The position numbers and the translations under genes are program-made. From assembly GCA_902729315.2 (NCBI GenBank), contig LR746274.1, forward strand, positions 5,515,037 to 5,579,036: a DNA stretch of 64,000 nucleotides, written 5' to 3'. The DNA is from Spirodela intermedia (Eukaryota > Streptophyta > Magnoliopsida > Alismatales > Araceae). Under the pieces are notes generated by a model. That model was not told where the DNA came from. It saw nothing but the letters and a program-made list of their open reading frames with translations, and ran no database searches. This document shows, piece by piece, positions 1 through 12,300 of the stretch (its first letter is position 1; every line of letters begins with the position of its first letter).

Positions 1-605
1 ATCGTGGAGCTACGTGGGGCTGCCACGTGCGCATCGAGTCAGGTGGATGATATCCTCCAAAATAAATTTATTTTCATGCGGTTTATATTTTCCTAAAAAA
101 ATAAGGAGAGCATAGAAATACCATTGCGACGTGTCGTCGACCTATTGGTCAGGAGTACCGACACGTCAGATGGCGGTCGTCGAGAGGTGTTCCAACTTTT
201 AGTTAAAATAATACGCCGCCCGGGGATTTGGATTCTCCACTGAGGTTCTGTGCACTTTGGACGCAGCAGGGAGCGCCACGTGTCATGAATGCCACGTCAC
301 CTACGGCGGGCCGGAATCGATCGGGTCCAATAGATGTAAAAAAAAGATTACTAGAGGAGAATAAAATAGCCGAGGCACTAGCTCAGGCCCAGAGGAGCTG
401 TCATTGCTCCCGCCATGTGGCAGCGTAAAGTGGCGCCATGTGGAAGAAGTTGGCGCCGTACACGCTTCATGGGCTTCTGAGCCTGCAACGCCGGGCGTAA
501 GGAAAGTAGAGAGGGAGAGAGAGAGCTCCGAAAAGAGTTGTTCCTGCGGAACAGATTTACAATTATTTCTCACTGCGACAATGTTCTGGAGTGAGTTTCA
601 AGAAT

Positions 606-638
<33 letters not shown>

Positions 639-1307
639 GCAAACAAACATGGTTCTCCAAAACACAGAGGGGAGCAACTGCCTGCAACAACCAAAAATGA
701 CAACAATGATATTAATTGAATCTAGTAAGTCCTGGCATGGTCCAACATCCAGTATTCAGCAAAGTGGGACAATGAAGAAGAAGAAGAACATAACAAAAAT
801 GGAAGGAAGCTCATCACTGCCAACCATAGCTTCACCGGGCAATATATCCCAAAATAGCAACCGACAGAATTCATCATGTGGGTCTCAGACCCCACCCCCC
901 CCCCTCCTCTCAAATTATAAAAAAGACCCTACCTTTCTTGACTAGTTAAATCTGCTCCTAGACAGGAGAGAGAGAGAGAGAGAGAGAGATGATTCTTAGG
1001 AAGCCAAGGCATTGAAGTAAAAAAAGAGGGGCCTTCTCCACAAGACAAATGACTCGTGGGGATCTAAAGTCAAATAACCCTTCCAAATCCAAGAAGACTA
1101 CACATCACCGAGGGTGGGTCTCAAGTGGGGTTTGACCAAGCCTGGCCTGCTTTGAACAGCACTGGACCATAATAAACGGCTAACCCGGCCCACTAAGACT
1201 GGCCTGGCCCATTAGCAAACCCCCTTCCTCAGGATAAAAGAACTCCAATAGTCAAAAGGATGAATAGATGCAACAGGACTCACCAGCGGAGAGGACCTCG
1301 CAAGCCG
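1..1307. other. Intergenic, no gene recognised; ACGT boxes and microsatellites
   Basis: I find no convincing coding sequence here. The first 300 bases hold six ACGT cores (at 12, 25, 129, 163, 278, 294), several inside CCACGTG or CACGTGTC contexts typical of plant G-box/ABRE elements. This may be the promoter of a gene beyond the left edge. A (CT)n tract lies at 608-637 and a (GA)n tract at 966-989. The stretch 1240-1307 is probably the 3' UTR of the minus-strand gene that ends at 1308. Confidence 0.5.
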
Positions 1308-3862
1308 TCACTTCAGCTTCTCAAAGAGCTTCTGGGCCACCTGCGATTCAGACCCATTTGCCAGCGGAAATATCAGATTTTTCATAATGAGAAAATAAAA
1401 TAAAACAATAATTTTAATTTTTATTACAATGGGTTATTACTTACACATTTGTCAATGCACGACCAGTAATCAAAGTACTGCCCAGTGCAGTGTTTGTGCC
1501 CGGTCTCGTCCTCCTTGACCCGGTCAACGCATTTCTAAGGAAAACATCTCTCTAGGTAAGATAATCCCAATATGGAAAAAAAGAGAGATATTACAGTATA
1601 AATATTCTTAAAAGGATAGAAGAGAAAATGGCGGCGACTGAGCAGGAAGAGTTCTGAGAAGCAATCCAGAGCATACCCCATATTCTATCCATGATTTAAC
1701 ACACTTGGGTTTGCATCTTTCTTCGAGATACTGCTTCGGATCGACAACCTCCTCATCTGCCCTGAAGACGCCATCATCCATACATTACACATGGGTGATC
1801 ATGAAATGACAAAAGGGAATCCAAGAGAAGCAAGAGAAATGGAAAGAAATCATGAGCAGACTAGTGGTCAACGAGCAGATCATGCATACACTTGATGCGC
1901 CCAAGTCAACTCAAGTGTCAACCATTTCTCACACTTGATGAACTTAAGTCATATGTGCCAGGCTAAGTTAGCCCGATTGGGCACCAACTCGGAATCACAG
2001 ATCTGATTCTCCAACCACATATCTGAAGTTAAACACAGTCTTTTGTATAATCCCTCAACATGAGCTCCTTCACAAAACAGGTCGGAGGTTCTCGATCCTA
2101 TGGCTGAACCATCTTCACATATCTGAATTCTGCAGTTTATTGCAAACAACCCACAATACCAAGAAATAAAGTTTCACATCCAATTTTCATGGGTATTAAT
2201 GCGATCTCCAGAAGGTCAGCAATCCATCTTGGGCCACTGCAATCTGTCGCCACTTCAGAAGGCTGAACCAGCATTCCAATGGCAATAAGGCTCATCAACT
2301 GAAGTCAAAGAAAATTCTATGACGAACCCAAACCCCGTCAAATATTCTCCAACTGCTTTTTGCATTTCTTCAGAAGTGCTAGACGGAAATCACACAAACC
2401 ATATAAGAAAGAAGGTTGACTTCAAGTCTTTTTTCAATGTTCTCCATAACTCATCGTTTCTCTAGTGACCAAGAATTTTTAAACAATAACAATGCTCATT
2501 TCTGATGTTATTCTTTTTGTGATTCAAAGTGACGTCGTTTGTGTGACAATAAATTATTTTGTCATACAAAAAGTTGAACAACACAGAAGACTGTAACACT
2601 CAATACACCAAGGAATAGAAGAAATCAAAGTCAATTATGCATAAAATGTTCCATGCAATACTGGATCCATTTTTCAAAGTAACTGAAATTTAGCCAGATG
2701 TTGGAGGCTAACAGTTTAATGTTATGGGGAAATGCTATTCATTGGAAAAGGAGAAGAAGGGAGATGAAATAAAGAGAGTAATGCTCACACCATGCAAGAT
2801 CCATAGATGAAAGTAAACTGGTCTCACTATATTGGGCATCAAAAGAAGAGAAATAAGATGTAATCCCAAAGAAAATTGATAAAGCAATATGTGGAGTAAT
2901 CTTTTAAATACCCTCCCACCCTATGCATACATACCAAATATTTCTTAAACAACAATCACATACATATATCCTTTCCGATTAATTGGTCTAGTGTAAAGCC
3001 CACCATGAACACCACAAGTCTGAGCCCTTTTCATTTGACATTCCTGAAGATTTCTTCTATATATATATAGTACAGGCGTTTTATTTTATCTTATTCCCCA
3101 CGTCACATTAGCAAACAAGTTAAGATTAAATCCAGAATACAAGAGATGGATATCATAGTCAGCACGCTCACGCTGGCAATTACTAACCACTGCGACAACA
3201 GAAAATAGTGATCCACAGCCTCTGTCTTTCAATTTGGGGTTATTTCTCCGTGAAAACATGTATTTTACGGATCATATGCTTCAGCCATCAAATCGTTAAA
3301 ATGGCGGCTCTAGTATTACAGCGCTTTGTGGAGAGGCGTAAATGATCATACTCATGTTATATGAACTTAATTGATCTCCGAATGCTAGGACTAGAGCGAT
3401 TGGCAAGTCCCAAACCCAATGAAGGAAAGAGAAAGATGAAATCTACAAGGGCTGCCTCCAGACAAAGTAGAAAATGAGAGAAGGAATCAAACAACTCCTC
3501 GTTCAGTGCGATTATTCCACGGTCTGCTTGCCTTTGCTGTGCCACATTGATCATTAGCTTTTTAACCTTCAGACTACTTGAATCTAATCATAGATTTCTC
3601 AAACAGATTGGGATCTGGCCGATCATTGCGTGTGCATGCATTGGCATCTATCTGTTTACCAAAGACTTAATAGGCATGGAACCAGCAGGTTAACTCCGAT
3701 GAGGCCGTCTAGAACACCAATTCCTCATATTACAAACACCGGAGATTGACTCATGGGAAAACATCGCTGGAAACGAAACTAATCGCATAATAGTTATCAA
3801 AAAATAAAAACGATAGCAACAAATGTAACCATCAACGGAAGGGGGAAAATTTGCACTGACAT
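1308..3862 (-). CDS. QCR6: Cytochrome b-c1 complex subunit 6 (hinge protein), 4 coding pieces
   Basis: This is the acidic hinge subunit of mitochondrial respiratory complex III, located in the inner membrane and associated with cytochrome c1. Coding exons on the minus strand are 1758-1761 to 1677, 1534-1445 and 1340-1308 (TGA). They read ADEEVVDPKQYLEE, then KPKC, GHKHCTGQYFDYWSC and finally KLFEKLK. The conserved cysteines (KPKC, KCVD, HKHC, WSC, DKC) are all present. Exon 1761-1677 opens with G before GCA GAT GAG, so a start codon needs AT from an upstream exon. A leader exon ending CCAT before GTCAGT lies at 3861-3896 and has a good TTTTGCAG acceptor. A further non-coding leader ends at a GTAAGC donor near 4040. 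With this split start the protein is 69 aa, the usual plant length. An alternative in-frame ATG at 1779-1781 would add an unusual N-terminus. Exons are certain; the start is inferred. Confidence 0.85.
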
Positions 3863-4229
3863 GGCGAATCAACAAACAGAGATACGCCCGATCCACCTGC
3901 AAAACAAAAGGATCCCGATCCACCGGTCAGAAGGTAAAGACGAAAACTTCTGCAGACAAATCTAGGGAACCCGCACAGATGACCAAGATTGTCGTTAGAC
4001 GGACCACTGATTCGATCGAAGGGCAATAGAATGGCTTACCCGCGTTCCTCCGCGAAGGTGCACCCCCACCTAGACGGACTCGTGGAGAGGAGACTCGCAG
4101 GGGTCGAGGGTTTCCTGGAAACCTAGCAGGACCTTTACTGTCAATGAGATCTGGGCGGGAGGCCGAAGCGGCCGGGTCGATTCCGACCCAACTCGGGATC
4201 GGTCGGACCCGTCGGAAGACGGTCAAACC

Positions 4230-4334
4230 AATTTAATAAATTACAAAAAATGGGAGGTGTTAATGGGCCTGGTGGACTCAATCTGGGCCCAAATTCTTCC
4301 TTGTTGGTTCAAAATCCGGCCCATGCCTCGCCAT

Positions 4335-4384
<50 letters not shown>

Positions 4385-6600
4385 TCTCTCCATCTTCCTT
4401 GTGAAAATAGGAAGCTGAGATACAAGGGATTATGCTTTCTCTAATTTTTTCAGAAGAGTTAATGATCTATGAATAAGATCAAATCGGTTATTCAAAGGAA
4501 CTTTTTAATAGTAAATGGTGTGTATAACTAGTTTTTACATATTATTATTTTTAAAAATACATTATACTCAACTTTAAATTTTATTTTTATTTAATTTCTA
4601 TAGACTTTCTTCAACATGTTGAAAAAATCTACTCCTATTGTAGTTACAATGTTTTAAAAAAATTATAAACCCTAATTTACATTACTAATAAAGAATTGAA
4701 CTCAACATGTCTTGGATTATGATCTCAAAATTATAAATGAATTTAAATATGAAAAATACCAATTTATTGTTTATACGATTGTCTTATCTTAATAATAATT
4801 AATTATATTAGATCCATCAATATTTTTGCACTCATATTGGTCCTATAGTAAGTTAATTGCTTGCATTAATTTTAAATTCTCAACTTCCCAAAATCAAAAA
4901 GGTCAGGATATGTTAGTGAATGGGTCAACCAATCATCAAATAGGTCAAATCTCTCTTAAATGAGTCTGCCCATTTTAGATGATATTTTGGTCAACCCACT
5001 AAAAGAGTCAGCATATTTAGTCATCCATGTATGAAAGGGAATGATTTTATGTGCCAATTCAAAATATCTCATTTATGACAAGAATCGGGAGTCAATCCAT
5101 TATTAAATTGTTAGTCTCACTAAAATGTCAACCTTCTCATCATTATGTCTAGTCAACCAATCCTTTATTTGCTCCTTTTAGAAATTAATGGCAAGGTCAA
5201 GGTCTATGGTCAAGTGGAGCATGATTTCTATAGAAAAAATTACCATCATAACCTTGAGAAGACTGAAATTGGCTAGCAACGATATTATACACACTAATTG
5301 CTGAAGAAAATCAAGGACTATACGGTACATATATACAGAAGTGTTAAAGATTCACAAATATATTCAACCTTCGACAAAACATGCATTATAACTTCACTTT
5401 ATTAATTATAATAATAAATTTAAATAATATAGTATGCCCATTTGAATGTGTAAAGAGTCTCTTATGTAGTATTCTCTTGTAGAAGTCAATTAATTGCAAT
5501 CTAACATGAAATTGAAGCTTTAATTAAATGGGTTATAAACATCATTATAAAGCACCCCAAGGGATTTGATTAGACAATATTATTAATACAATATTAATAA
5601 TATATTTGTGAGATCAATGATTTGTGGCATTCTTCATTTTTTGATTTTTTTTATTATGCTCAATTGGAAATATGGGAGTTTAAATTAACTGAAAATCTAG
5701 TAGCTGCCAAACTAGCAAGTGAGAAACTAGTGCAAACAACAAGATCCCTTTGATACCTACTCTAGTCTAGCTTGACAATTAACTCCTCTAGTCCAATTTT
5801 GCTATTGAAAATGATACTTTGAACAAATTATGAATGCAGGGCCTCACAAAATCATGCGATACCAAATACCATGTGAATTTGCCAATTTCATCCCTTGTTG
5901 TTGGTCTTTCAACACAAAGTCCTCAACTCCTTTGAAGTCTCTTGGGCTCAGTCTCACCCTTCTCTCTATCTCTATCTCTCTCTACTTCCAAGCTCTCTTA
6001 TATTCACATGAGTTGAAATGACATGTACACCATAATGTGAGAGGAATATGAAAATAATGTATTTTTTTCATGTTTTTTTTTTGTTATAATGTGGGTAAAA
6101 TGGCAGTGAAGATGGGCCCAGACTAGGCCCAAACATTATCAGCCCCTATAAATCACTACCAACTCAATTCCTCAATCATGATTATATAATTGGCAGGCTC
6201 TGTTGATTTGAGTCTTGATTGAATGGTGATCTTATATAGTCACTGGTGGCTTAGAAAAGGTGCAGCCTTTCTTGATGGTGAAGACTAGAGATTGATCACT
6301 TATTAATTCGTAGTTAATTATTATATTTATTTTCTTGATAGAATATTCTGCTTTAATTTCCTGATAAATCATTAATTTTTAATAGGCCTTACCTTTTTTA
6401 ATATAAATATAATTATTAAATAAGGGTATTCTCAATAGTATTTTAAAGTCGTATTTTCAACTCTCATGGGTTCAAAAATCTCTTTTTTATTCGTACTTTT
6501 ACAATAATATAATTCTTTTTTGGGGACTTTTCTGTTTCCTTCCCTAGTCTGGGGGTATTATGGGTAAATTTGTGACCTCGTGAGTCTTGGGAGCATAACA
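4230..6600. other. AT-rich intergenic DNA with a (CT)n tract
   Basis: This stretch lies between the divergent QCR6 and histone H3 genes. A 46-base (CT)n microsatellite at 4337-4382 sits just upstream of the QCR6 leader. The remainder is AT-rich, with short chance ORFs (for example 5830-6021) that show no codon structure or recognisable domain. I see no gene. Confidence 0.6.
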
Positions 6601-6623
6601 TTGGCAGATGGTTAGTGGATTGC

Positions 6624-6631
6624 GATCCGCG
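6624..6631 (-). promoter_or_regulatory. Histone octamer (OCT) promoter element
   Basis: GATCCGCG on the plus strand is the exact reverse complement of CGCGGATC, the octamer that marks plant histone gene promoters and S-phase expression. It lies about 130 bases upstream of the TATA box of the H3 gene. A partial match (CGATCCGT) occurs about 55 bases further on. Confidence 0.75.
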
Positions 6632-6753
6632 TGTTTTCCCCAAAAACAATATCAGCCGTCCAATAATCTCCATCCGACGATCCGTATCGCCCTTCCTCCT
6701 GACCAGCTTCAAACAAGGGGAATCACCACCTTCTTCCCCCCCACTTCCCCTCC

Positions 6754-6760
6754 TATAAAA
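6754..6760 (+). promoter_or_regulatory. TATA box of histone H3 gene
   Basis: TATAAAA in a C-rich context, 165 bases before the H3 start codon. Transcription would begin near 6785. The short leader that follows contains an imperfect tandem duplication (about 6796-6847 and 6855-6908). Confidence 0.75.
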
Positions 6761-6909
6761 ACACCTCCTCCTACCATCGATGATAGCGTAGAAAATCGAC
6801 CTTCGTCTGTGAATCTACTTCTCCGGCGAGTTCTCCGGAGAGAGCGGCGCAGAAGACCGATCTTCGTCTGAAGCTCTACATTCCCGGCGAGTCCACCGGA
6901 GAGAGATAG

Positions 6910-7329
<420 letters not shown>

Positions 7330-7680
7330 TGCAGAGGCTCCTCTCCCCCTCCCCACTGTGATTACCATCAATCTCTTCCAATGAGCACGGAAAATCATGA
7401 GTTGTTCCCTGTTTGGATTGGAATCGCAATCATTCATCTGGTCTCTCAAGATAAGGGAAGAAAAACAAAAAGAAGAGTAAAAAAAATGCTTGATTAAACA
7501 TCGTTCATCTGTGATACAATTCATTGGTAGCTACTCTCTTCCCCTCGAAGGTCTGCCAGTTCAGTCCTGCTGTAGGAAGTCGTAAAATATACTGGAATGG
7601 GATCAAAATTCACAAAAGACTGGAGAGGTCGAACAAATGGAAGGCGGCGCCACCGGCGGTGTTCTTCCTGCTGCAGGTGC

Positions 7681-9294
7681 TCAGACGATGCTGGGGGAGT
7701 CTCCATCCCAGCTGCAGGTCGCCCGCGGCCACCGTGTCCGGATGCAGTCCACGAGAGGAGCGTGCTGGGCCGGTTCCGCCGGGGGCGGCGGTGGTGGAGC
7801 CGCCGCATCGGAGCTTGGAGCAGCGGTGGTGGCGATGTCGGTCATGAACTCCTCCTGCGTCCACTTGGGCGGCACCGAGACGTGGAGCTTCGACAGCCTG
7901 GGCCTCTGCAGCGGGACCTCGCCGCCGGCGACGGGAGCTCCGCCGTTGGGGACGGACTTGGCGATGCCATTGAAGTGGAAGACGTCGAACTGCTTCTTCC
8001 CCATCTTACCGGAGGAGTCCTTCAAGCCCCCATTGCTCTGATCGAGATCCAGCAGCGCCTGCCAGAACTCGTTCCACACGATGAAGCCGGCCGCGCATAG
8101 GCTGCTCACCTTCTCCGGCGGGAGGGCGACGGCGGCGTCCCGGAGCACCTGGTGGAACCCATCGACGCCGATGAAGCCGCCGCCGCCGCTCTGGTCCTGG
8201 GCATCGAACGCCGCCCTGATCTTCGCCTCGCGCTCTTCCAGCTCGTTCTCGGCCTGCGCAGCGGCGTCGAGGGCGAAGAGCACCGTGTAGTGGGACTCGC
8301 TACCGACGACCCAGATGGGCCACCGCGGCCGCTTGAGGAACTGCCCGACCTTGCAGTAGTTGAGCGACTCCAGGAGGGTGAGGAACCCCACCTCCACGCC
8401 ACCGGGGATCCCCTTCAGGGACATGCCGCCGCCGAGATCCATCCGGCCATCGAACACATTCGCCACCGCCTCCCCGCAAATCAGCAAGTTCACTATTTCC
8501 TGATGCAGCAGTGCAGGAAGAACACGGAGCAGTGATTTCTATCATCATAATCTATCCCTGGAATTGAGTTGAAATTAGGGTTTCTGGTCGGATCAGATGC
8601 GTTCAGGGTACCTGGGAGGCGTGCCCGAATGGAGAGGTAACCAAAGGAAGGCTGGGGTCGTCCCTGTCTGCCTGAATGGCATCCTGAGAAGGATTAAACA
8701 GCAGGCATCAGCTCCGAAGGCTCCAGCCCAAATCTTCTGGATGGTTTTTGTGTATATATATGCATGGTTTCTTCTCTCATCCTGAACACAGTGATGACGA
8801 AGACGAAGATGGAGGGAAGAGAAGCATGGAGGCAGAAGAGAGAGAATAAGGCGCCACACTCACCAGTCCTCGGGAGAGCAGGGCAGAAATGAGGAACAGC
8901 ACCGCCCCCATCCGGCTCTGGAAGACCGGGAGCTCCGCCATGAGGTGATTGTAAGCATCTGTTGGTGAGTCGTGGGTGCTCACTCTCAGGTATTTCTTCA
9001 GGTCGGAGGCTGATTCTACTGAGAGGTCTTCCAGGGCTTCTGAAACCGCCTGCAGGAGCACCCAGTTGAAGCTAATGCTTCTAAAAGCGACGAAGAACAC
9101 CCATCCGACCTGAGTATGATTCTTTCTCACCTCATTTTTCTGCTCACCAGCAAGCTCATCATCTGCGTGATGGGTGAAGATACTCAGCGTCGCAACTGCC
9201 GCCCTCTTCTTGTTCCCACACAAGAACAGTATTTCTACCATGCTCAGCACCAATGCTCTGGGAAGATGAATGAGCGGAGGTATTATATTCGGGA

Positions 9295-9337
<43 letters not shown>

Positions 9338-12300
9338 TTTCTGGTAGATTTTGGCCCAAAGAGGATTGAGGAACTGGGTATTCATCCTTTCAGCGGATTT
9401 CATGAACTGGCATTATATCTCAGAATGGCAATGATATGATGATATGCAATCATACAAGGGGTTCCCCAAGAATGTGGGAGTTTATAAAATCACGCTATTC
9501 ATTAAGATCAATCATGCGACAAGAACCAGGCTTGGAAGAGCAACACTGGGCTGCAATGATGGCAGGTCAAGAAACAGAAAAGGCCAAAAAAGTAGATGAT
9601 ATCCAATCGGATCAAAAAGAGATGACCATCTGGTTACGGGCCTGATTGGAAGTCAACTTACCTGAAGAAACTGACTAGGCGGAGATCCAAAAGGGTTCAA
9701 AACGGGAGAGGAAGCCTTCAGGAAAGCATGCTTCATCTTCACTAATCCGGAGATCAAAACAAGAACACTGTCCCAAACATGGCATTCGACATTTTACTAT
9801 TTATGCAAAGATGTGTTCCGAGTCTGGCCCTTTGGATGACTCTTTACTTTAAGAAGATAACCATTAGTGAGGTTTATTCAACTATCGTAAGATTAGTTTC
9901 ATTAAAAAAATCAGCTCAAGAAGGGAAATAATGCACTCCAGAAAACGGGAGAGGGTGATGATCTGGACTAGTTTCATCCTGTGTTTCCTCCAGTTGGACC
10001 AGCATGGTTAATGAAAAATACATGTAATTTCTGTCAGTAAATTACATATATTTTTCATCCTGGGCTTCCTCCAGTTGGACCAGCATATTTAGTGAAAAAT
10101 ATATGTAATTTCTGTCAGTTCCACATGAATTACATATATTTTTCCATTTATTCAGTGACTGGAATAATATCAGTCTTTTTTGATTTCCCAGGGTGAGCAG
10201 AAAAAAAGCTTCCAAATCTTGCATAAAATCAAATTATGAAAAGAAATTCTGTCAGTTCCAAATAAATTACATATATTTTTCCATTTATTCAGTGACTGGG
10301 ATTATCCAGAATAATATCAGACGTTTGAACTGGGCACTCGAAAAGACCTGTCCAATTGAGTTGGATGGGGACTCAAAAGGGGAGAAGAGATATCACCTTG
10401 TTTTCCTGATTTCTGTTATGGAAGAAAAATCATCTCCTTTGAACTGCGATCGTTGAGGGAATCTCTTCTGTTCATGCTCGGGTTGAAGAATGGAGGGAGA
10501 AACTTTATCTAGCTCCGTCGGAAAAAATAGAAGATATTTGAGGACAAATGCCTGCAGGACCAGGTTCATAGGTCAAAGATGCGGAATAATTATGGCGTTG
10601 ACTTTATATATATATATATATATATACAAATTGCTTCCAAACGTATTTTAGTAGTGCTACAATGGAAAAAAATATCATTGATAGAAATAATGGGATGAAA
10701 ATAAATCACTCGAGCAAAGTTGCAACCTTTGAAGCTTTTCGGGTCTTAGAAAGTAGATCACCTGTATTGGTGCAAGTATTCCGCAAGGACCACCTTTATG
10801 CTGAACCAGTCCCATACACGTTTCATGATCAGAGCTGAACCTACAAGTTGTTATGGTTCAGTAAGTTGGTGGTACAAAAGATCAATTTCAGATTGATTAA
10901 ATAACAAACAACAATTTCATTATTTTCCAGAGAAAAAACAGAAAGTGCTATCAACAATAACATGAAACAGATCAAAGATGAACATTAAAGAAAGAAAAAA
11001 AAAATACAAAAAAAAAAGACAAAAAAGAAGATTTGGAGCACTGAAGAACGAATTGATTAGTGATTCAATTTCCGAGTACTTGGCTCCAAGACATGAAATC
11101 CGGATGCTCATCTTTTTTTAGAAAGTTTCCACGACTTCTCCAATCCCTAGAGCTTTCCAAAAGAAGGCAACGGCCGTTGACTAAGCCTAGTGAGGTTTTA
11201 CCTAAGTTTCAACGTTGGGCCAGCTGCAATCTGGCCAGTAGTCTACCCAGTTGACAAAATATCTTTAAAAACCTATGATGCTAGCTCTCTTCCATCCCAG
11301 CCTACATGTACTGTGTCTCCATCAGAATATGTGAAGGATGCCTGTCCTCTAACAGTCCAATTTTTTATTTCAGTCATTTGATTCGTGAGAATAGGACCGG
11401 GAAACATATAAAGTTTATAGAACTAATGATCCACTTTATTTATTCACATTCATTGATACCACATATTCTTGCATTTTTATCTGCCAAAACAACTTAAATA
11501 AACGCGATCAATGTAAAATAAAACAGACCGAAGTTAGGGCTACATGCATAGTAGAGCTTCACAATACCGAAAATATCTAAATATCAGTACAATGTGTAGA
11601 ATCAAATATGAAGATGTCGTGAATGATCGAAGCTTTTTAGTAGTCATCCAGCAAAGAAAAAGACTTGGGACCAGATATATAATGTACAGTTCTTCTCACG
11701 GCCTTCTGCTGGTTGAGATATTGTACCATGAATGGGGTTGACATCGTTTTGGCAGTCAGCTGAAAAACTACGTCCAATTCTCAAGAACTCTCAAGTCCTA
11801 GGACCCTGCAGTAACGGATAAAACCTTATGACAATGCTGTCGATGATGAAAATTTATACCCGTTGTAATTTGTGTGCGATAGTCTTCAAGGTTTACAGAA
11901 CCGTAAATCACTAGTAAAAACAAGAAAAGTAAATAAAAAAAATATAATGCCATCCCAAGTAAGTTCCAACCTATGAAACGTACTCTAAAAAAAATGATCC
12001 AGATCCACCATCTTGTATGCACTATCCATCTAGAGTGTCACACTTAACAGTACATCAAAGAATTGTGGCTTGTTTGATCAAGTCGACAAATCTCTTCCAT
12101 TCATTTCACATAAGCGTCCTGCAACGAAATTCCGAATGATTCACGTCTCTTTCTGGACACCTAACTCCCTCTCTTTCGAATATAAACCAATCAGCTAATT
12201 CTAGACTGAGCCATCTACTCTGGGGTATAGAGCAAAGGACCTCATGATCATACTGTGATTCAGGTATACTGGACTACACACCGTCCACAAGCACATTGTT

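Noticed and set aside
3690..4226. Minus-strand frames of 64-99 codons upstream of QCR6
   Set aside because: They overlap the non-coding leader exons and their intron and have no domain; GC-rich promoter DNA stays open by chance.
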